Source: Candidatus Faecalibacterium faecigallinarum | GTDB lineage: Bacteria > Bacillota > Clostridia > Oscillospirales > Ruminococcaceae | Direction of reading: 5' to 3' | Length of the DNA stretch: 64,000 nt | Assembly: GCA_019119685.1 (NCBI GenBank) | Contig: DWWN01000060.1 | Span: 1-64,000 of the forward strand | Shown: in pieces, positions 7,565 through 18,326 of the stretch | Layout: each line of letters begins with the position of its first letter | How positions within the stretch are numbered: the stretch's first letter is position 1 | Notes under the pieces: generated by a model | The model's input: only the letters and a program-made list of their open reading frames with translations | Told to the model about the DNA's origin: nothing | The model's database searches: none | Translations under genes and position numbers: made by a program

Positions 7565-8629
7565 TTACTTATTCTTGTACATTTCCTCGTAGTACTTCTG
7601 GTAGTTGCCGCTGGTGACGTTGTTCATCCAGTCCTCGTGGGCCAGGTACCAGTCGATGGTCAGGACGATGCCCTTTTCAAAGGGGGTCTCGGGATACCAG
7701 CCCAGATCGTTCTTGATCTTGGTGGGGTCGATGCCGTAGCGGCGGTCGTGGCCCAGACGGTCGGCCACGTGCTTGATCAGGTCCTCGCTGATGCCGTCGT
7801 CCTGCAGGCGGTCATGGAGCTGGGAGATGATGGTCTTGACGATGAAGATGTTGGGCCGCTCGTTGTGGCCGCCCACGTTGTACACCTCGCCGATTTTGCC
7901 GCCCTCGGCCACCATGTCGATGGCCTTGCAGTGGTCCTCCACATACAGCCAGTCGCGGATCTGCATCCCGTCGCCGTAGACGGGCAGCTGCTTGTGGTGC
8001 TTGACGTTGTTGATCATGAGGGGGATCAGCTTTTCGGGGAACTGGTAGGGCCCGTAGTTGTTGGAGCAGCGGGTGATATTGATGGGCATCCCGTAGGTGT
8101 CGTGGAAGGCCATGACGAACAGGTCGGCGCTGGCCTTGGAGGACGAATAGGGGCTGTGGGGCGACAGCGGGGTGGTCTCGGTGAAGTAGCCCTCGGCACC
8201 CAGCGCGCCGTACACCTCGTCGGTGGAGACCTGCAGGTATTTCTTGCCCGGCTTCCAGGTCTTGGCGGCGGGGTCGTACCAGGCTTCCTTGGCCCGCTGC
8301 AGCAGGTTCACGGTGCCCATGACGTTGGTCTGGACGAAGATCTCGGGGTTGGCGATGCTGCGGTCCACGTGGCTCTCGGCGGCAAAGTTAATGACGTAAT
8401 CGAAGTCATATTTCTGGAACAGCCCTTCGACCAGTTCCTTGTCGCAGATATCGCCCTGCACAAAGACGTGGCGCGGGTCGCCCTCGACGCCCTTCAGGTT
8501 TTCCAGGTTGCCGGCATAGGTCAGCTTGTCCAGGTTGACCAGCAGGATGTCGTCATGCTTTTTCAGCATATAATACACGAAGTTGGAGCCGATGAAACCG
8601 GCGCAGCCGGTGATGAGATAGGTTTTCAT
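7565..8629 (-). CDS. rfbB: dTDP-glucose 4,6-dehydratase
   Basis: TGCAGFIGSNFVYYML, AAESHVDRSI, TDEVYG, YSSSKASADLF, and the usual RmlB C-terminus. Confidence 0.96.
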   Translation of the reverse strand: MKTYLITGCAGFIGSNFVYYMLKKHDDILLVNLDKLTYAGNLENLKGVEGDPRHVFVQGDICDKELVEGLFQKYDFDYVINFAAESHVDRSIANPEIFVQTNVMGTVNLLQRAKEAWYDPAAKTWKPGKKYLQVSTDEVYGALGAEGYFTETTPLSPHSPYSSSKASADLFVMAFHDTYGMPINITRCSNNYGPYQFPEKLIPLMINNVKHHKQLPVYGDGMQIRDWLYVEDHCKAIDMVAEGGKIGEVYNVGGHNERPNIFIVKTIISQLHDRLQDDGISEDLIKHVADRLGHDRRYGIDPTKIKNDLGWYPETPFEKGIVLTIDWYLAHEDWMNNVTSGNYQKYYEEMYKNK

Positions 8630-8648
8630 AGCGTTTTTCGTTCCCCTC

Positions 8649-9566
8649 TTAGTCTTTCATGCCGTTGTCCCCGTCCCAGTGCTGGAAGAAGCAGGCAAGC
8701 GCCTCCTGCCAGGGACGGACCTGGTTGCCGATGGAGCAGCGCAGCCCCCGGTTGTCCAACGCGCTCCAGTGGGGGCGGTCGGCGCTGTCGGGGTGCTTTG
8801 CCTTATACTCGGCGCTGGTGCAGGGCGCGACCGACGCGTCCACCCCGGCCAGCCGGATGATCTCGCAGGCAAAGTCATACCACGAACAGATGCCCTCACC
8901 GGTGCAGTGGTACAGCCCATACTCGTGGGTAACGCACAGCTGCAGGATCTCGTGGGCCAGGTCCACCGCGTTGGTGGGGTTGCCCAGCTGGTCGTTGACC
9001 ACTTCCAGCTTGCCGTACTTTTTGCCGGCGTTGACGATGGTTTTGACAAAGTTTTTGCCGTAATAGCTGTACAGCCACGCGGTGCGGACGATGAAGTGCC
9101 GGTGGCAGAACCGCTCGACGTACTTCTCCCCCATCAGCTTGGTAGAGCCGTAGGCGCTGATGGGCCCGGGCAGGCAGGCTTCATCCTGCGGAATGCCGCC
9201 GTTCTCCCGGCCCGAAAAGACGTAGTCGGTGGAGACATGGACCAGCCGCGAGCCCATCTTTTCGGCGGCCTGGGCCAGATTGCGGGGGCCCAGGGCGTTG
9301 GCCTTGTAGGCGGCGTCGTGGTTCACCTCGCAGCCGTCCACGTTGGTGTAGGCGGCGCAGTTGATGATGACGTCGGGCTTATACCGGCGGATGAAGTCGT
9401 CCACCGCTTTGTAGTTGGAGATGTCCAGCTCAGGCAGGTCCACCGCGATGACGGTGGCGTTCAGCAGCTTTTCGGGGATGGGGCCGATCTCGCTTTTGCC
9501 TTCCCGCAGCTGCTTGATGATCTCGGTGCCCAGCTGCCCCTTGCAGCCTGTGACGATGATTTTCAT
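8649..9566 (-). CDS. rfbD: dTDP-4-dehydrorhamnose reductase
   Basis: MKIIVTGCKGQLGTEI, CAAYTNVDGCEVNHDAAYKANALGPRNLAQ, STDYVFSG. Confidence 0.95.
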   Translation of the reverse strand: MKIIVTGCKGQLGTEIIKQLREGKSEIGPIPEKLLNATVIAVDLPELDISNYKAVDDFIRRYKPDVIINCAAYTNVDGCEVNHDAAYKANALGPRNLAQAAEKMGSRLVHVSTDYVFSGRENGGIPQDEACLPGPISAYGSTKLMGEKYVERFCHRHFIVRTAWLYSYYGKNFVKTIVNAGKKYGKLEVVNDQLGNPTNAVDLAHEILQLCVTHEYGLYHCTGEGICSWYDFACEIIRLAGVDASVAPCTSAEYKAKHPDSADRPHWSALDNRGLRCSIGNQVRPWQEALACFFQHWDGDNGMKD

Positions 9567-9608
9567 AGTTTACCTCTCCGTTTGCGTGTCGGGAACGTGC
9601 CGGCCGGC

Positions 9609-10496
9609 TCAGTAGCGCAGCTTGCCGTCGGCGACGTTCTTCAGGTGCTGCCCGTAGGGGGACTTGCCGTACCGCGCGGCGGACTCCAGCAGCTTGTCCC
9701 GGCTGATCCACCCATACTTGAAGGCGATCTCCTCGGGGGCGCTGATCTTGATGCCCTGCCGCTTTTCGATCATGCGGACAAAGTCGGCGGCGTCCACCAG
9801 GCTGTCCATGGTGCCGGTGTCCAGCCAGGCAAAGCCGCGGCCCAGCAGCTGGACGTCCAGCTCGCCCTGCTTGAGGTACATATCGTTCAGGGTAGTGATC
9901 TCCAGCTCGCCCCGGGCGGAGGGCTTGACCTGCTTTGCCATCTCGGCGACTTTATGGTTGTAGAAATACAGGCCGGTGACGGCGTAGTTGCTCTTGGGAT
10001 GCGCGGGCTTTTCCTCCACGCTCAGCACCTTGCCGTCGGCGTCGAACTCGACGATGCCGAACCGCTCGGGGTCCTGGACGTAGTAGCCAAAGACGGTGCA
10101 GCGGCCATTGTGCTCGGCGTTGTGGACCGCGTTCTTCAAAATGCGGGAGAAGCCGTTGCCATAGAAGATATTGTCGCCCAGAATCATCGCGCAGCAGTCG
10201 CCGCCGATGAACTCCTCGCCCAGGATGAACGCCTGGGCCAGGCCGTCGGGGGAAGGCTGGACTTTATACTGCAGGTGGATGCCGTACTGGCTGCCGTCCC
10301 CCAGCAGGTGCTCGAAGCGGGGGGTGTCCTCCGGCGTCGAGATGATGAGGATATCCTGGATGCCGGCCAGCATCAGGGTGGACAGAGGATAATAGATCAT
10401 GGGCTTGTCGTAGACCGGCAGCAGCTGTTTGCTGGTAACCATGGTCAGCGGGTAAAGCCGGGTGCCGGCGCCGCCGGCGAGAATAATGCCTTTCAT
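9609..10496 (-). CDS. rfbA: Glucose-1-phosphate thymidylyltransferase
   Basis: [46 protein letters not shown]. Start trimmed from the ORF-track start. Confidence 0.96.
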   Translation of the reverse strand: MKGIILAGGAGTRLYPLTMVTSKQLLPVYDKPMIYYPLSTLMLAGIQDILIISTPEDTPRFEHLLGDGSQYGIHLQYKVQPSPDGLAQAFILGEEFIGGDCCAMILGDNIFYGNGFSRILKNAVHNAEHNGRCTVFGYYVQDPERFGIVEFDADGKVLSVEEKPAHPKSNYAVTGLYFYNHKVAEMAKQVKPSARGELEITTLNDMYLKQGELDVQLLGRGFAWLDTGTMDSLVDAADFVRMIEKRQGIKISAPEEIAFKYGWISRDKLLESAARYGKSPYGQHLKNVADGKLRY

Positions 10497-10609
10497 TACG
10501 TGCACTCCTTTTTTCAAGATAAAGGTTGTGCAGCTCCCAGGCAGCCCGCGCGGCAACGCCGGCGTCTGCCCGATCACAAAGCGGAGGCTGCGTCCGCTGT
10601 AAACAACGC

Positions 10610-10654
10610 AAAAGGCCCGCCCCCTCCCGAACCTTGGGGCAGGCAGACGGGCCT
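10610..10654 (-). terminator. Probable terminator after the upstream glycosyltransferase
   Basis: Minus strand aggcccgtctgcc...gggcgggccttttg. Confidence 0.6.
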
Positions 10655-10703
10655 ATTCTTATTTTACACTGCCGGAAATGAAAAATCAACCGTTACAGCC
10701 CTC

Positions 10704-11495
10704 TCAGAACTTGAACCCCCACTTTTTGAAGTAGCGGCACAGGCTGCGGGTCTGCTGCACCATGGGGCCGAGGCTGCGGTGGGCCGCCCGGTGCCAGACG
10801 TGCACGGCGGTGTACTGGGGCACCAGCCACACCTGCCCCCGCTGCAGCATCTTCTGGGTCAGGTCGGCGTCCTCCACGTACATGAAGTATCCCTCGTCGA
10901 AGCCGCCGGCCGCCTTGAAGGCGCTGGTCCGCACAGCGGCAAAGCTGCCGGTGCAGAATTCGATCTGCCGGGGCCGCGTCAGGTCCTCCCCGGCCATGAC
11001 ATAGGCGTCGTTATATTTTTTTAGGAAGGACAAAAAGCTCAGCTGCCGGTAGACCATGGGCCGCAGGCTGCACCGCCGCAGGGGCAGCACCTGCACCCGC
11101 CCATCCGGGAAGCACAGGCTGGGCCGGGCCATCACCGCCGCCGGGTGGGCCTGCATCCATTCGGCCAGGTCCGAGAGGGTGTCCTCCCGCAGCAGGATAT
11201 CGGGGTTGAGGATAAAGTGGTAGTCGCTGGCCAGCTCGGGCAGCACGGTGTTGTGCCCGGCCCCAAAGCCCACGTTCGTCTCCTTGCGGATGACCCGGAC
11301 GGTCTGCCGGGGGCCGGGGGCCAGTTTGCCGCTGGCAACCGCTGCTTCCAGGGCCTTGCCGGTGCCGTCGGTGCTGGCGTTGTCCACAAGGTAGAGGGCC
11401 AGGGGGTGGCGGCGGGTGTGTTCCAGCACCGAGACGGCGGCCCGTATGGCCTCGGCCTGGTCGTTATAGGTCACGATCGACGCAGACAGGTTCAA
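10704..11495 (-). CDS. Family 2 glycosyltransferase (rhamnosyltransferase-like)
   Basis: LSASIVTYNDQAEAIRAAVSVLEHT...LYLVDNASTDGTGKAL...FILNPDILL. Confidence 0.9.
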   Translation of the reverse strand: MNLSASIVTYNDQAEAIRAAVSVLEHTRRHPLALYLVDNASTDGTGKALEAAVASGKLAPGPRQTVRVIRKETNVGFGAGHNTVLPELASDYHFILNPDILLREDTLSDLAEWMQAHPAAVMARPSLCFPDGRVQVLPLRRCSLRPMVYRQLSFLSFLKKYNDAYVMAGEDLTRPRQIEFCTGSFAAVRTSAFKAAGGFDEGYFMYVEDADLTQKMLQRGQVWLVPQYTAVHVWHRAAHRSLGPMVQQTRSLCRYFKKWGFKF

Positions 11496-11523
11496 AACAA
11501 CGTCCTCCCTCTGCTTTATGCAA

Positions 11524-14010
11524 TCAGTCCAGGGGTTTCAGCTTGATGCGGAAATCGTCCCGGTCGATATCGAAGTTGGGGTTCAGGCAGGGGTCGCCCG
11601 CGGCCAGCTCCGCCTTCCAGCGGGTCTGGAAGCGGGTCACCTCCGAGACGAAGCGGGCCCGCTTTTCGGGGGCCTCGTCCAGGCCGCGGCTCTTGCTCTC
11701 ATAGTGGTACAGCATGGCAAAGGGGGTGAACAGGTTCTGATAGCCCGCTTTGCGCACCCGGACGCAGAAGTCCACGTCGTTGAAGGCCACCGCGAAGCTC
11801 TCGTCCAGGCCGCCCACCGCCTCGTACACCTCCCGGCGGACCATCAGGCAGGCCCCGGTCACGCCGTAAACGTCGTGGGCGTACACCAGCCGGCCCATAT
11901 AGCCGGGGTTGGCCACCGGGAAATTCTTGTGCATATGGGCCGCCAGAGTCAGGTAGCCGAAGCCCAGGCCGGCGTGCTGGATGGTGTCGTCGGGGTACAG
12001 CAGCTTGGCGCCCACGCAGCCGATCCGCTCCTGCTGGGCGAACATGACCATCTCCTCCAGCCAGCGCGGGGTGATGACCTCGGTGTCGTTGTTCAGCAGC
12101 AGGATATAGTCGCCGGTGGCAAACTTCTCGCCGAAGTTGTTCAGGGCGCTGTAGTTGAAGCCGGCGCCCTCCCACCGCACCACCCGGAAGGTGCCGGGGT
12201 GCTGCTTTTCCAGCCGCTCGTAGGTGCGGAAGGTCTCATCCTCTTTGCTGTTGTTTTCGATGACGATGATCTCAAAGTCTGGATAAGTGGTCTTGGCGTA
12301 GATGGAATCCACGCAGGTGCGCAGGTCTTTGGCGTGGTCGCAGCTGGGAATCAGGATGCTGACCCGGCCGGGCTTTTCGATGGTGTAGTCGGTCTTGTAA
12401 AAGCCGGGGGTGTCCGGGATGGACGACACCTCGTCCACCGCCACCCCTTCCCGGGCATAGTGGGCGTACAGGGCCTTGATGGCCGCCTCGATGCAGTAGA
12501 GCTTGGCCTCGATGCCGCCCGCCACGCTGGTGGGGCTGGCCCGCCAGTAATAGAGCACGTGGGGGATGTGCACCACCTTTTCGGCCTGTTCGGTCAGGCG
12601 GAGGTAGAGGTCATAGTCCTGGCTGCCGTTGTACTCGCTGCGCTCGCCGCCGCCGGCCGCCTGCAGCAGGGCGGCCTTGAACACGCTCAGGTGGCAGATA
12701 TAGTTGTTGGCCCGCAGGTTATCCAGCATGAAATCGGGCTTGAGGTGGTACAGGGTGGTGTGCTCCACCTCCCCTTCAAAGGTCACCTCATCGGTGTAGA
12801 CAAAGTCCGCCCCCTGCTCCGCAATGGCCTTTGCCACATACCACAGGGCCGACGGGTGCAGGATGTCGTCGTGGTCCAGCAGGGCGATATACTCCCCTTT
12901 GGCCAGGGCAAAGCCGGCGTTGGTGTTGCCAGCGATGCCCTCGTTTTTGTCCAGCTTCTGGTAGCGGATGCGGGGCTCCTGGGCCATGCGGGCGGCCACC
13001 GCCCGACCCACCTTTTCATCCTGGCCGGCATCCACCAGGCACAGCTCCCAATTCTGGTAGGTCTGGTTGACCACCGAGTCCAGCAGCTCGGTCAAAAAGT
13101 TGAGCGGGGTGTTGTAGAGGGGCACCACGATGCTGATGAGGGGCCCTGCCGGCTGGTTTTGGGCCTGGCGGACCAGCAGGTCCACCGGGGCCAGACGGTC
13201 GGCCTTGAAGGTCTTGCCGGGGAAATGCTCGTTGAAGTAGGCCCGGTCGGCCCGGCGGCGGGCGATGCCGGCAAAGCCTTCCCGCCGCAGCTGGCCCAGC
13301 CAGGCCAGCAGGGGCAGGGCCGTCAGCAGGGCCCGCGCCTTGCTGAGCAGATAGCGCACGGGCCAGGTGGCCTTCCAGCAGTGGGACTGGGTGACGCTGT
13401 TCAGCGCGGTCTCCAGCTGCTGCTCGTGCTCATGGGCGGCCGACAGCTCGCTGCGCTGATGGTCGGTCAGCTTCTGGTAGTCGCGGCAGCTCTGCTCGGC
13501 CCGGTCCAGCTTGAGGCGCAGCGCGTCCAGGGCGTTCTCGTAGTCCTCCATCAGGGTGCTGTCCGCCTCCGGCTGCGCAGGGCGGAACAGGGCCGCGCCG
13601 TTCAGCGTGCCCCAGCTCTTCCAGGCAAAGTCCCGGCGCAGGCCCGCCGCCTCCAGAGCGCCGGCCCACGCCGGCAGGACCGAAGCCGCTTCCGGCTCCC
13701 CTGCCGGGAACAGCACCCGCTGCGCGGGCAAAGCCTCCGGGCAGGGGGCGTCCTCCCCCTGCACCACCATCAGGTCATACCGGCGGGGCCAGCGGGCGGG
13801 CAGCGTCCAGCCTGTGGACAGCCAGCTCTCCCCCGCCTGCTCCGCGCCCAGGCCCCAGGCGTCGATCTGGCGGTCCCGCAGCGCCTGCGCCAGGCCGCTG
13901 TCCCCCACCACCAGGACCCGGCCGGGCCGGAACTCAGGCTCGATGATGCGGGCGAGCTCCCGCTGGCGTCTGGCCCGTTCCTTCTGCTTCAAATCCTCTG
14001 CGCTCTGCAT
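11524..14010 (-). CDS. Multidomain glycosyltransferase: N-terminal Rossmann (degenerate methyltransferase-like) segment plus two GT2 domains
   Basis: Two GT2 starts: ISIVVPLYNTPLNFLTELLDSVVNQTYQNWELCLVD and VSILIPSCDHAKDLRTCVDSIYAKTTYPDFEIIVIENNS. Start placed at MQSAEDLKQKERARRQ. Confidence 0.88.
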   Translation of the reverse strand: MQSAEDLKQKERARRQRELARIIEPEFRPGRVLVVGDSGLAQALRDRQIDAWGLGAEQAGESWLSTGWTLPARWPRRYDLMVVQGEDAPCPEALPAQRVLFPAGEPEAASVLPAWAGALEAAGLRRDFAWKSWGTLNGAALFRPAQPEADSTLMEDYENALDALRLKLDRAEQSCRDYQKLTDHQRSELSAAHEHEQQLETALNSVTQSHCWKATWPVRYLLSKARALLTALPLLAWLGQLRREGFAGIARRRADRAYFNEHFPGKTFKADRLAPVDLLVRQAQNQPAGPLISIVVPLYNTPLNFLTELLDSVVNQTYQNWELCLVDAGQDEKVGRAVAARMAQEPRIRYQKLDKNEGIAGNTNAGFALAKGEYIALLDHDDILHPSALWYVAKAIAEQGADFVYTDEVTFEGEVEHTTLYHLKPDFMLDNLRANNYICHLSVFKAALLQAAGGGERSEYNGSQDYDLYLRLTEQAEKVVHIPHVLYYWRASPTSVAGGIEAKLYCIEAAIKALYAHYAREGVAVDEVSSIPDTPGFYKTDYTIEKPGRVSILIPSCDHAKDLRTCVDSIYAKTTYPDFEIIVIENNSKEDETFRTYERLEKQHPGTFRVVRWEGAGFNYSALNNFGEKFATGDYILLLNNDTEVITPRWLEEMVMFAQQERIGCVGAKLLYPDDTIQHAGLGFGYLTLAAHMHKNFPVANPGYMGRLVYAHDVYGVTGACLMVRREVYEAVGGLDESFAVAFNDVDFCVRVRKAGYQNLFTPFAMLYHYESKSRGLDEAPEKRARFVSEVTRFQTRWKAELAAGDPCLNPNFDIDRDDFRIKLKPLD

Positions 14011-14145
14011 ATTCTCGCTCCTATCCTGAATGTTCAATCGTCTTAGTATAGCAGATTTTACCCGGTTTGAGAAGCGTCTGGGCAAAATCCGTGCCAAATC
14101 CCCCTATCCCGCCCCCATCACCGAAAATCCGTCCCACACACAGAA

Positions 14146-14173
14146 GCAGGGGCCCCGTAAAAAGGGCCCCTGC
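14146..14173. terminator. Strong terminator-like hairpin in the GT-gdhA intergenic region
   Basis: gcaggggccccgtaaaaagggcccctgc. Confidence 0.55.
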
Positions 14174-14279
14174 TCCCGTGTTTAGGATAGGAAAGAGGAT
14201 GGCTGTAAAAAGCGGCGAACAAAAAGGCGTCCCTGCGGGGCGCAAAAACCCCAGCAGGAACGCCTTTGTTCCCTGTATA

Positions 14280-14495
14280 TGCTCCCCTCTCAGTCTCGAC
14301 GCCCTGGCGGGCGTCTCGCCAGCTCCCCCGCGGGGGGAGCCAAGTGTACGTGTATCAACCCCGGTAAACGGAGCGGTAAGGCAAAGCTGTAAATAAGTTT
14401 TCCTTACCACCTCTTAGCCGTCACCCACGGGCGTGCTCTTGCCTCCCCCGGTGGGGGAGGTGGCACGGCGCTTCAGCGCCGTGACGGAGAGGGCA
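14280..14495. repeat. Pair of related palindromic elements in inverted orientation
   Basis: cctctcagtctcgacgccctggcgggcgtctcgccagctcccccgcggggggagcc matches in layout the reverse complement of gcctcccccggtgggggaggtggcacggcgcttcagcgccgtgacggagagg. Confidence 0.65.
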
Positions 14496-14510
14496 GCCGG
14501 CAGGCATCAC

Positions 14511-15932
<1,422 letters not shown>

Positions 15933-16004
15933 TTACCAGGCCCTGCCGTTTGAACCTGCCCTTGTCTGAACGGGCGGTTCCCCTCTTGTGCAGGGTGCTT
16001 TATC

Positions 16005-16033
16005 ATTATAAAGCATTCAGGAAAAATTTTCAA
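16005..16033 (-). promoter_or_regulatory. gdhA promoter
   Basis: Minus strand TTGAAA, 17 bp, TATAAT. Confidence 0.65.
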
Positions 16034-16164
16034 TAGCAGGATGAAGGAAATTTTAGAAAAAGCAAAATAAAACCATTTGCCGCTTCAGAAAACCAAAAAT
16101 AAAACAGAAAAAGAAAAGTCCGCCTTATAAAATAAAGCAATGACGCAGACCTCAGACCATCAAA

Positions 16165-16440
16165 AAAGTCCCGTCCAGCCGACATGTGCGGATGGACGGG
16201 ACACCGACAGGGAAATTCAGCGCTGAATTTTGTCCCCGGGGGAATATTAGGGACTGCGAAGCTGAGGCGCGTCCAGCGGACGAAACAGCCGAAGCGGAGC
16301 AGGGGCAGCGGTCTGCTTTTTGCAAGCGGGCTTCTGCCCGCGCAGTAAAAACAGGGCACCGCAACCAAGAGAATTTCTGCCGCGCGACTGCGCGCAGAAA
16401 TGGGTCCCCCCTAAAGCGTGGCGCTTTTGCGACACGCTAG
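16165..16440 (-). repeat. Dispersed intergenic repeat copy B (inverted relative to copy A), carrying an extra module at about 16252-16366
   Basis: The reverse complement shares agcgtgtcgcaaaagcgccacgctttaggggg...cccatttctgcgcgcag, ctaatattcccc.ggggacaaaatt.agcgctgaa and gtcccgtccatccgcacatgtcggctggacgggactttttt with 1481-1699. Confidence 0.85.
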
Positions 16441-16444
16441 CCGT

Positions 16445-17197
16445 TTACGCCGGTTTGACCGCCCGGACGGCGATAAAGCAGGGGATGCCCATTTCGTGCA
16501 ACCGGCCGGAACCGTTGGTGTCCTCGTAGAGGTCCGTCAGGCGGAAGCCGGCTTCCAGCTGGCCGCCCAGCTGCTCCTCCATGGTGTGGGAGAACTGGAC
16601 CCCGCTGTCGGTCTCCTGCAGCTCGCGCATCTGCTCCGGGTTTTTCAGGGGGTTGAAGGGCAGGCTGTAGATGACCCGCTCCTCGGCCTCGTCCACCGTG
16701 TAGCCGAAGCCGTTGTCGTAGCCGCCCAGCAGGACGCCGCCGGGTCTGAGCACCCGGTAGCACTCCCGGAAGATGGGGCGCACTTCTTCCACATAGCAGT
16801 TGGACACCGGGTGGAAGATCAGATCAAAGCTCCCGTCCGCAAAAGGCAGGGGCTTTGTCATGTCGGCCCGGACGATCTTTACAGCATAGCCTTCCCGCGC
16901 GGCCACCAGCCGCTCGCTCTCCAGCTGCTTTTCGGAGTAGTCCAGCACGGTGCACTCGGCCCCCAGCGCCGCGAAAATGGGGATCTGCTGTCCCCCGCCG
17001 CTGGCCAGGCCCAGCACTTTTTTGCCTTTCAGCTCCCCAAACCAGGCGTGGGGCACGGGTTTGGTGGGGGTGAGCAGGACGTCCCACTCGCCCCGCAGGG
17101 CCGCCGCATACTGGGCATGGGTGATGGGTACGCCCCACTCCCAGCCCTGCTCGACCCAGCGGTCGATGGCGCGGGCGTTTTCGTCTTGGTAGTTCAT
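16445..17197 (-). CDS. Class I SAM-dependent methyltransferase
   Basis: GKKVLGLASGGGQQIPIFAALGAECTVLDYSEKQLESERLVAAREGY (SAM motif I/II). Start placed at MNYQDENARAIDRW. Confidence 0.88.
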   Translation of the reverse strand: MNYQDENARAIDRWVEQGWEWGVPITHAQYAAALRGEWDVLLTPTKPVPHAWFGELKGKKVLGLASGGGQQIPIFAALGAECTVLDYSEKQLESERLVAAREGYAVKIVRADMTKPLPFADGSFDLIFHPVSNCYVEEVRPIFRECYRVLRPGGVLLGGYDNGFGYTVDEAEERVIYSLPFNPLKNPEQMRELQETDSGVQFSHTMEEQLGGQLEAGFRLTDLYEDTNGSGRLHEMGIPCFIAVRAVKPA

Positions 17198-17242
17198 GGG
17201 TGTTGCTCCTTTCCGCGCCCGCTGCAAAAAGAGCAGGGCACG

Positions 17243-18067
17243 TCAGATCAGCTTCTGGACCGCGTCGGCGGCGCCCTCCAGGAACTCGCCGCCATACGTC
17301 TCGATGCGGCCCTCGTCGGCCAGTTTGGCCAGCTCGGGGTCGATGGGCATTTTGGCAAGCACCTTCAGGCCGTGCTTGGCGGCGATCTCCTCCACATGGC
17401 TCTCGCCGAACAGGGAGATGTGCTTGCCGCAGTCGGGGCAGACCAGATAGCTCATGTTCTCGATGATGCCCAGGATGGGAATGTTCATCATCTGGGCCAT
17501 GTTGACCGCTTTGGCCACGATCATGCTGACCAGCTCCTGGGGGCTGGCCACCACGATGATGCCGTCCACCGGCAGGCTCTGGAACACGGTCAGGGGCACG
17601 TCGCCGGTGCCCGGGGGCATATCCACAAAGAGGAAGTCCACGTCCTTCCAGACCACATCGGTCCAGAACTGCTTGACCGCCCCGGCGATGACCGGGCCGC
17701 GCCAGACCACGGGGTCCTCCTCGTTTTCCACCAGCAGGTTGATGCTCATGACATCAATGCCCATGCGGCTCTGGATGGGCCAGCAGCCCTGGCTGTCGGC
17801 CATGGCGCGGCCATGGATGCCAAACAGCTTGGGGATGGACGGGCCGGTGATGTCGGCGTCCAGGATGCCGCAGTGGTAGCCGCGGCGGCGCATGGCGCAG
17901 GCCAGCAGGGCGCTGGTCATGCTCTTGCCGACGCCGCCCTTGCCGGACACCACGCCGATCACCTTTTTGACGCTGCTGTTGGGGTTGGGTGCCTCATGCT
18001 GCGGGCCCTGCCGGCTGGGGCAGTCCAGCCCGCAGCTGGAACAATCATGGGTGCATTCTTCGCTCAT
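17243..18067 (-). CDS. Mrp/NBP35-family ATP-binding iron-sulfur carrier
   Basis: VIGVVSGKGGVGKSMTSALLA, DADITGPSIPKLFG, VDMPPGTGDVPLTVFQS; Cys-rich N-terminus MSEECTHDCSSCGLDC. Confidence 0.94.
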   Translation of the reverse strand: MSEECTHDCSSCGLDCPSRQGPQHEAPNPNSSVKKVIGVVSGKGGVGKSMTSALLACAMRRRGYHCGILDADITGPSIPKLFGIHGRAMADSQGCWPIQSRMGIDVMSINLLVENEEDPVVWRGPVIAGAVKQFWTDVVWKDVDFLFVDMPPGTGDVPLTVFQSLPVDGIIVVASPQELVSMIVAKAVNMAQMMNIPILGIIENMSYLVCPDCGKHISLFGESHVEEIAAKHGLKVLAKMPIDPELAKLADEGRIETYGGEFLEGAADAVQKLI

Positions 18068-18244
18068 TCTTCTCTTTCCCGCGCCCAAAGGGCGCTGCCT
18101 CCTGTTCAGAATCATTTGCCGCACAGGTGGTCTCCCCGCGCGGTCTGTTTTTTATGATACCACAAAAGCACGCACGTTACAAGGCGACATACAACAAAGC
18201 CGCCGCACCCGAAGGCACGGCGGCAAACGCTGTATTTTTTCAGA

Positions 18245-18326
18245 ACGGGTTCCGGGTTGCGGTGCAAACCACCAGCGGGTTCCGGGTTGTAGTGCAAACC
18301 ACCAACGGGTCCCGGGTTGCGGTGCC
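18245..18326. repeat. 30-bp tandem repeat (about 2.7 units)
   Basis: acgggttccgggttgcggtgcaaaccacca / gcgggttccgggttgtagtgcaaaccacca / acgggtcccgggttgcggtgcc. Confidence 0.85.

Noticed and set aside
11518-14046. 842-aa plus-strand ORF
   Set aside because: Antisense shadow of the multidomain glycosyltransferase.
18245-18326. Possible CRISPR array
   Set aside because: The 30-bp units are directly tandem with no spacers and fewer than three full copies; no cas genes.
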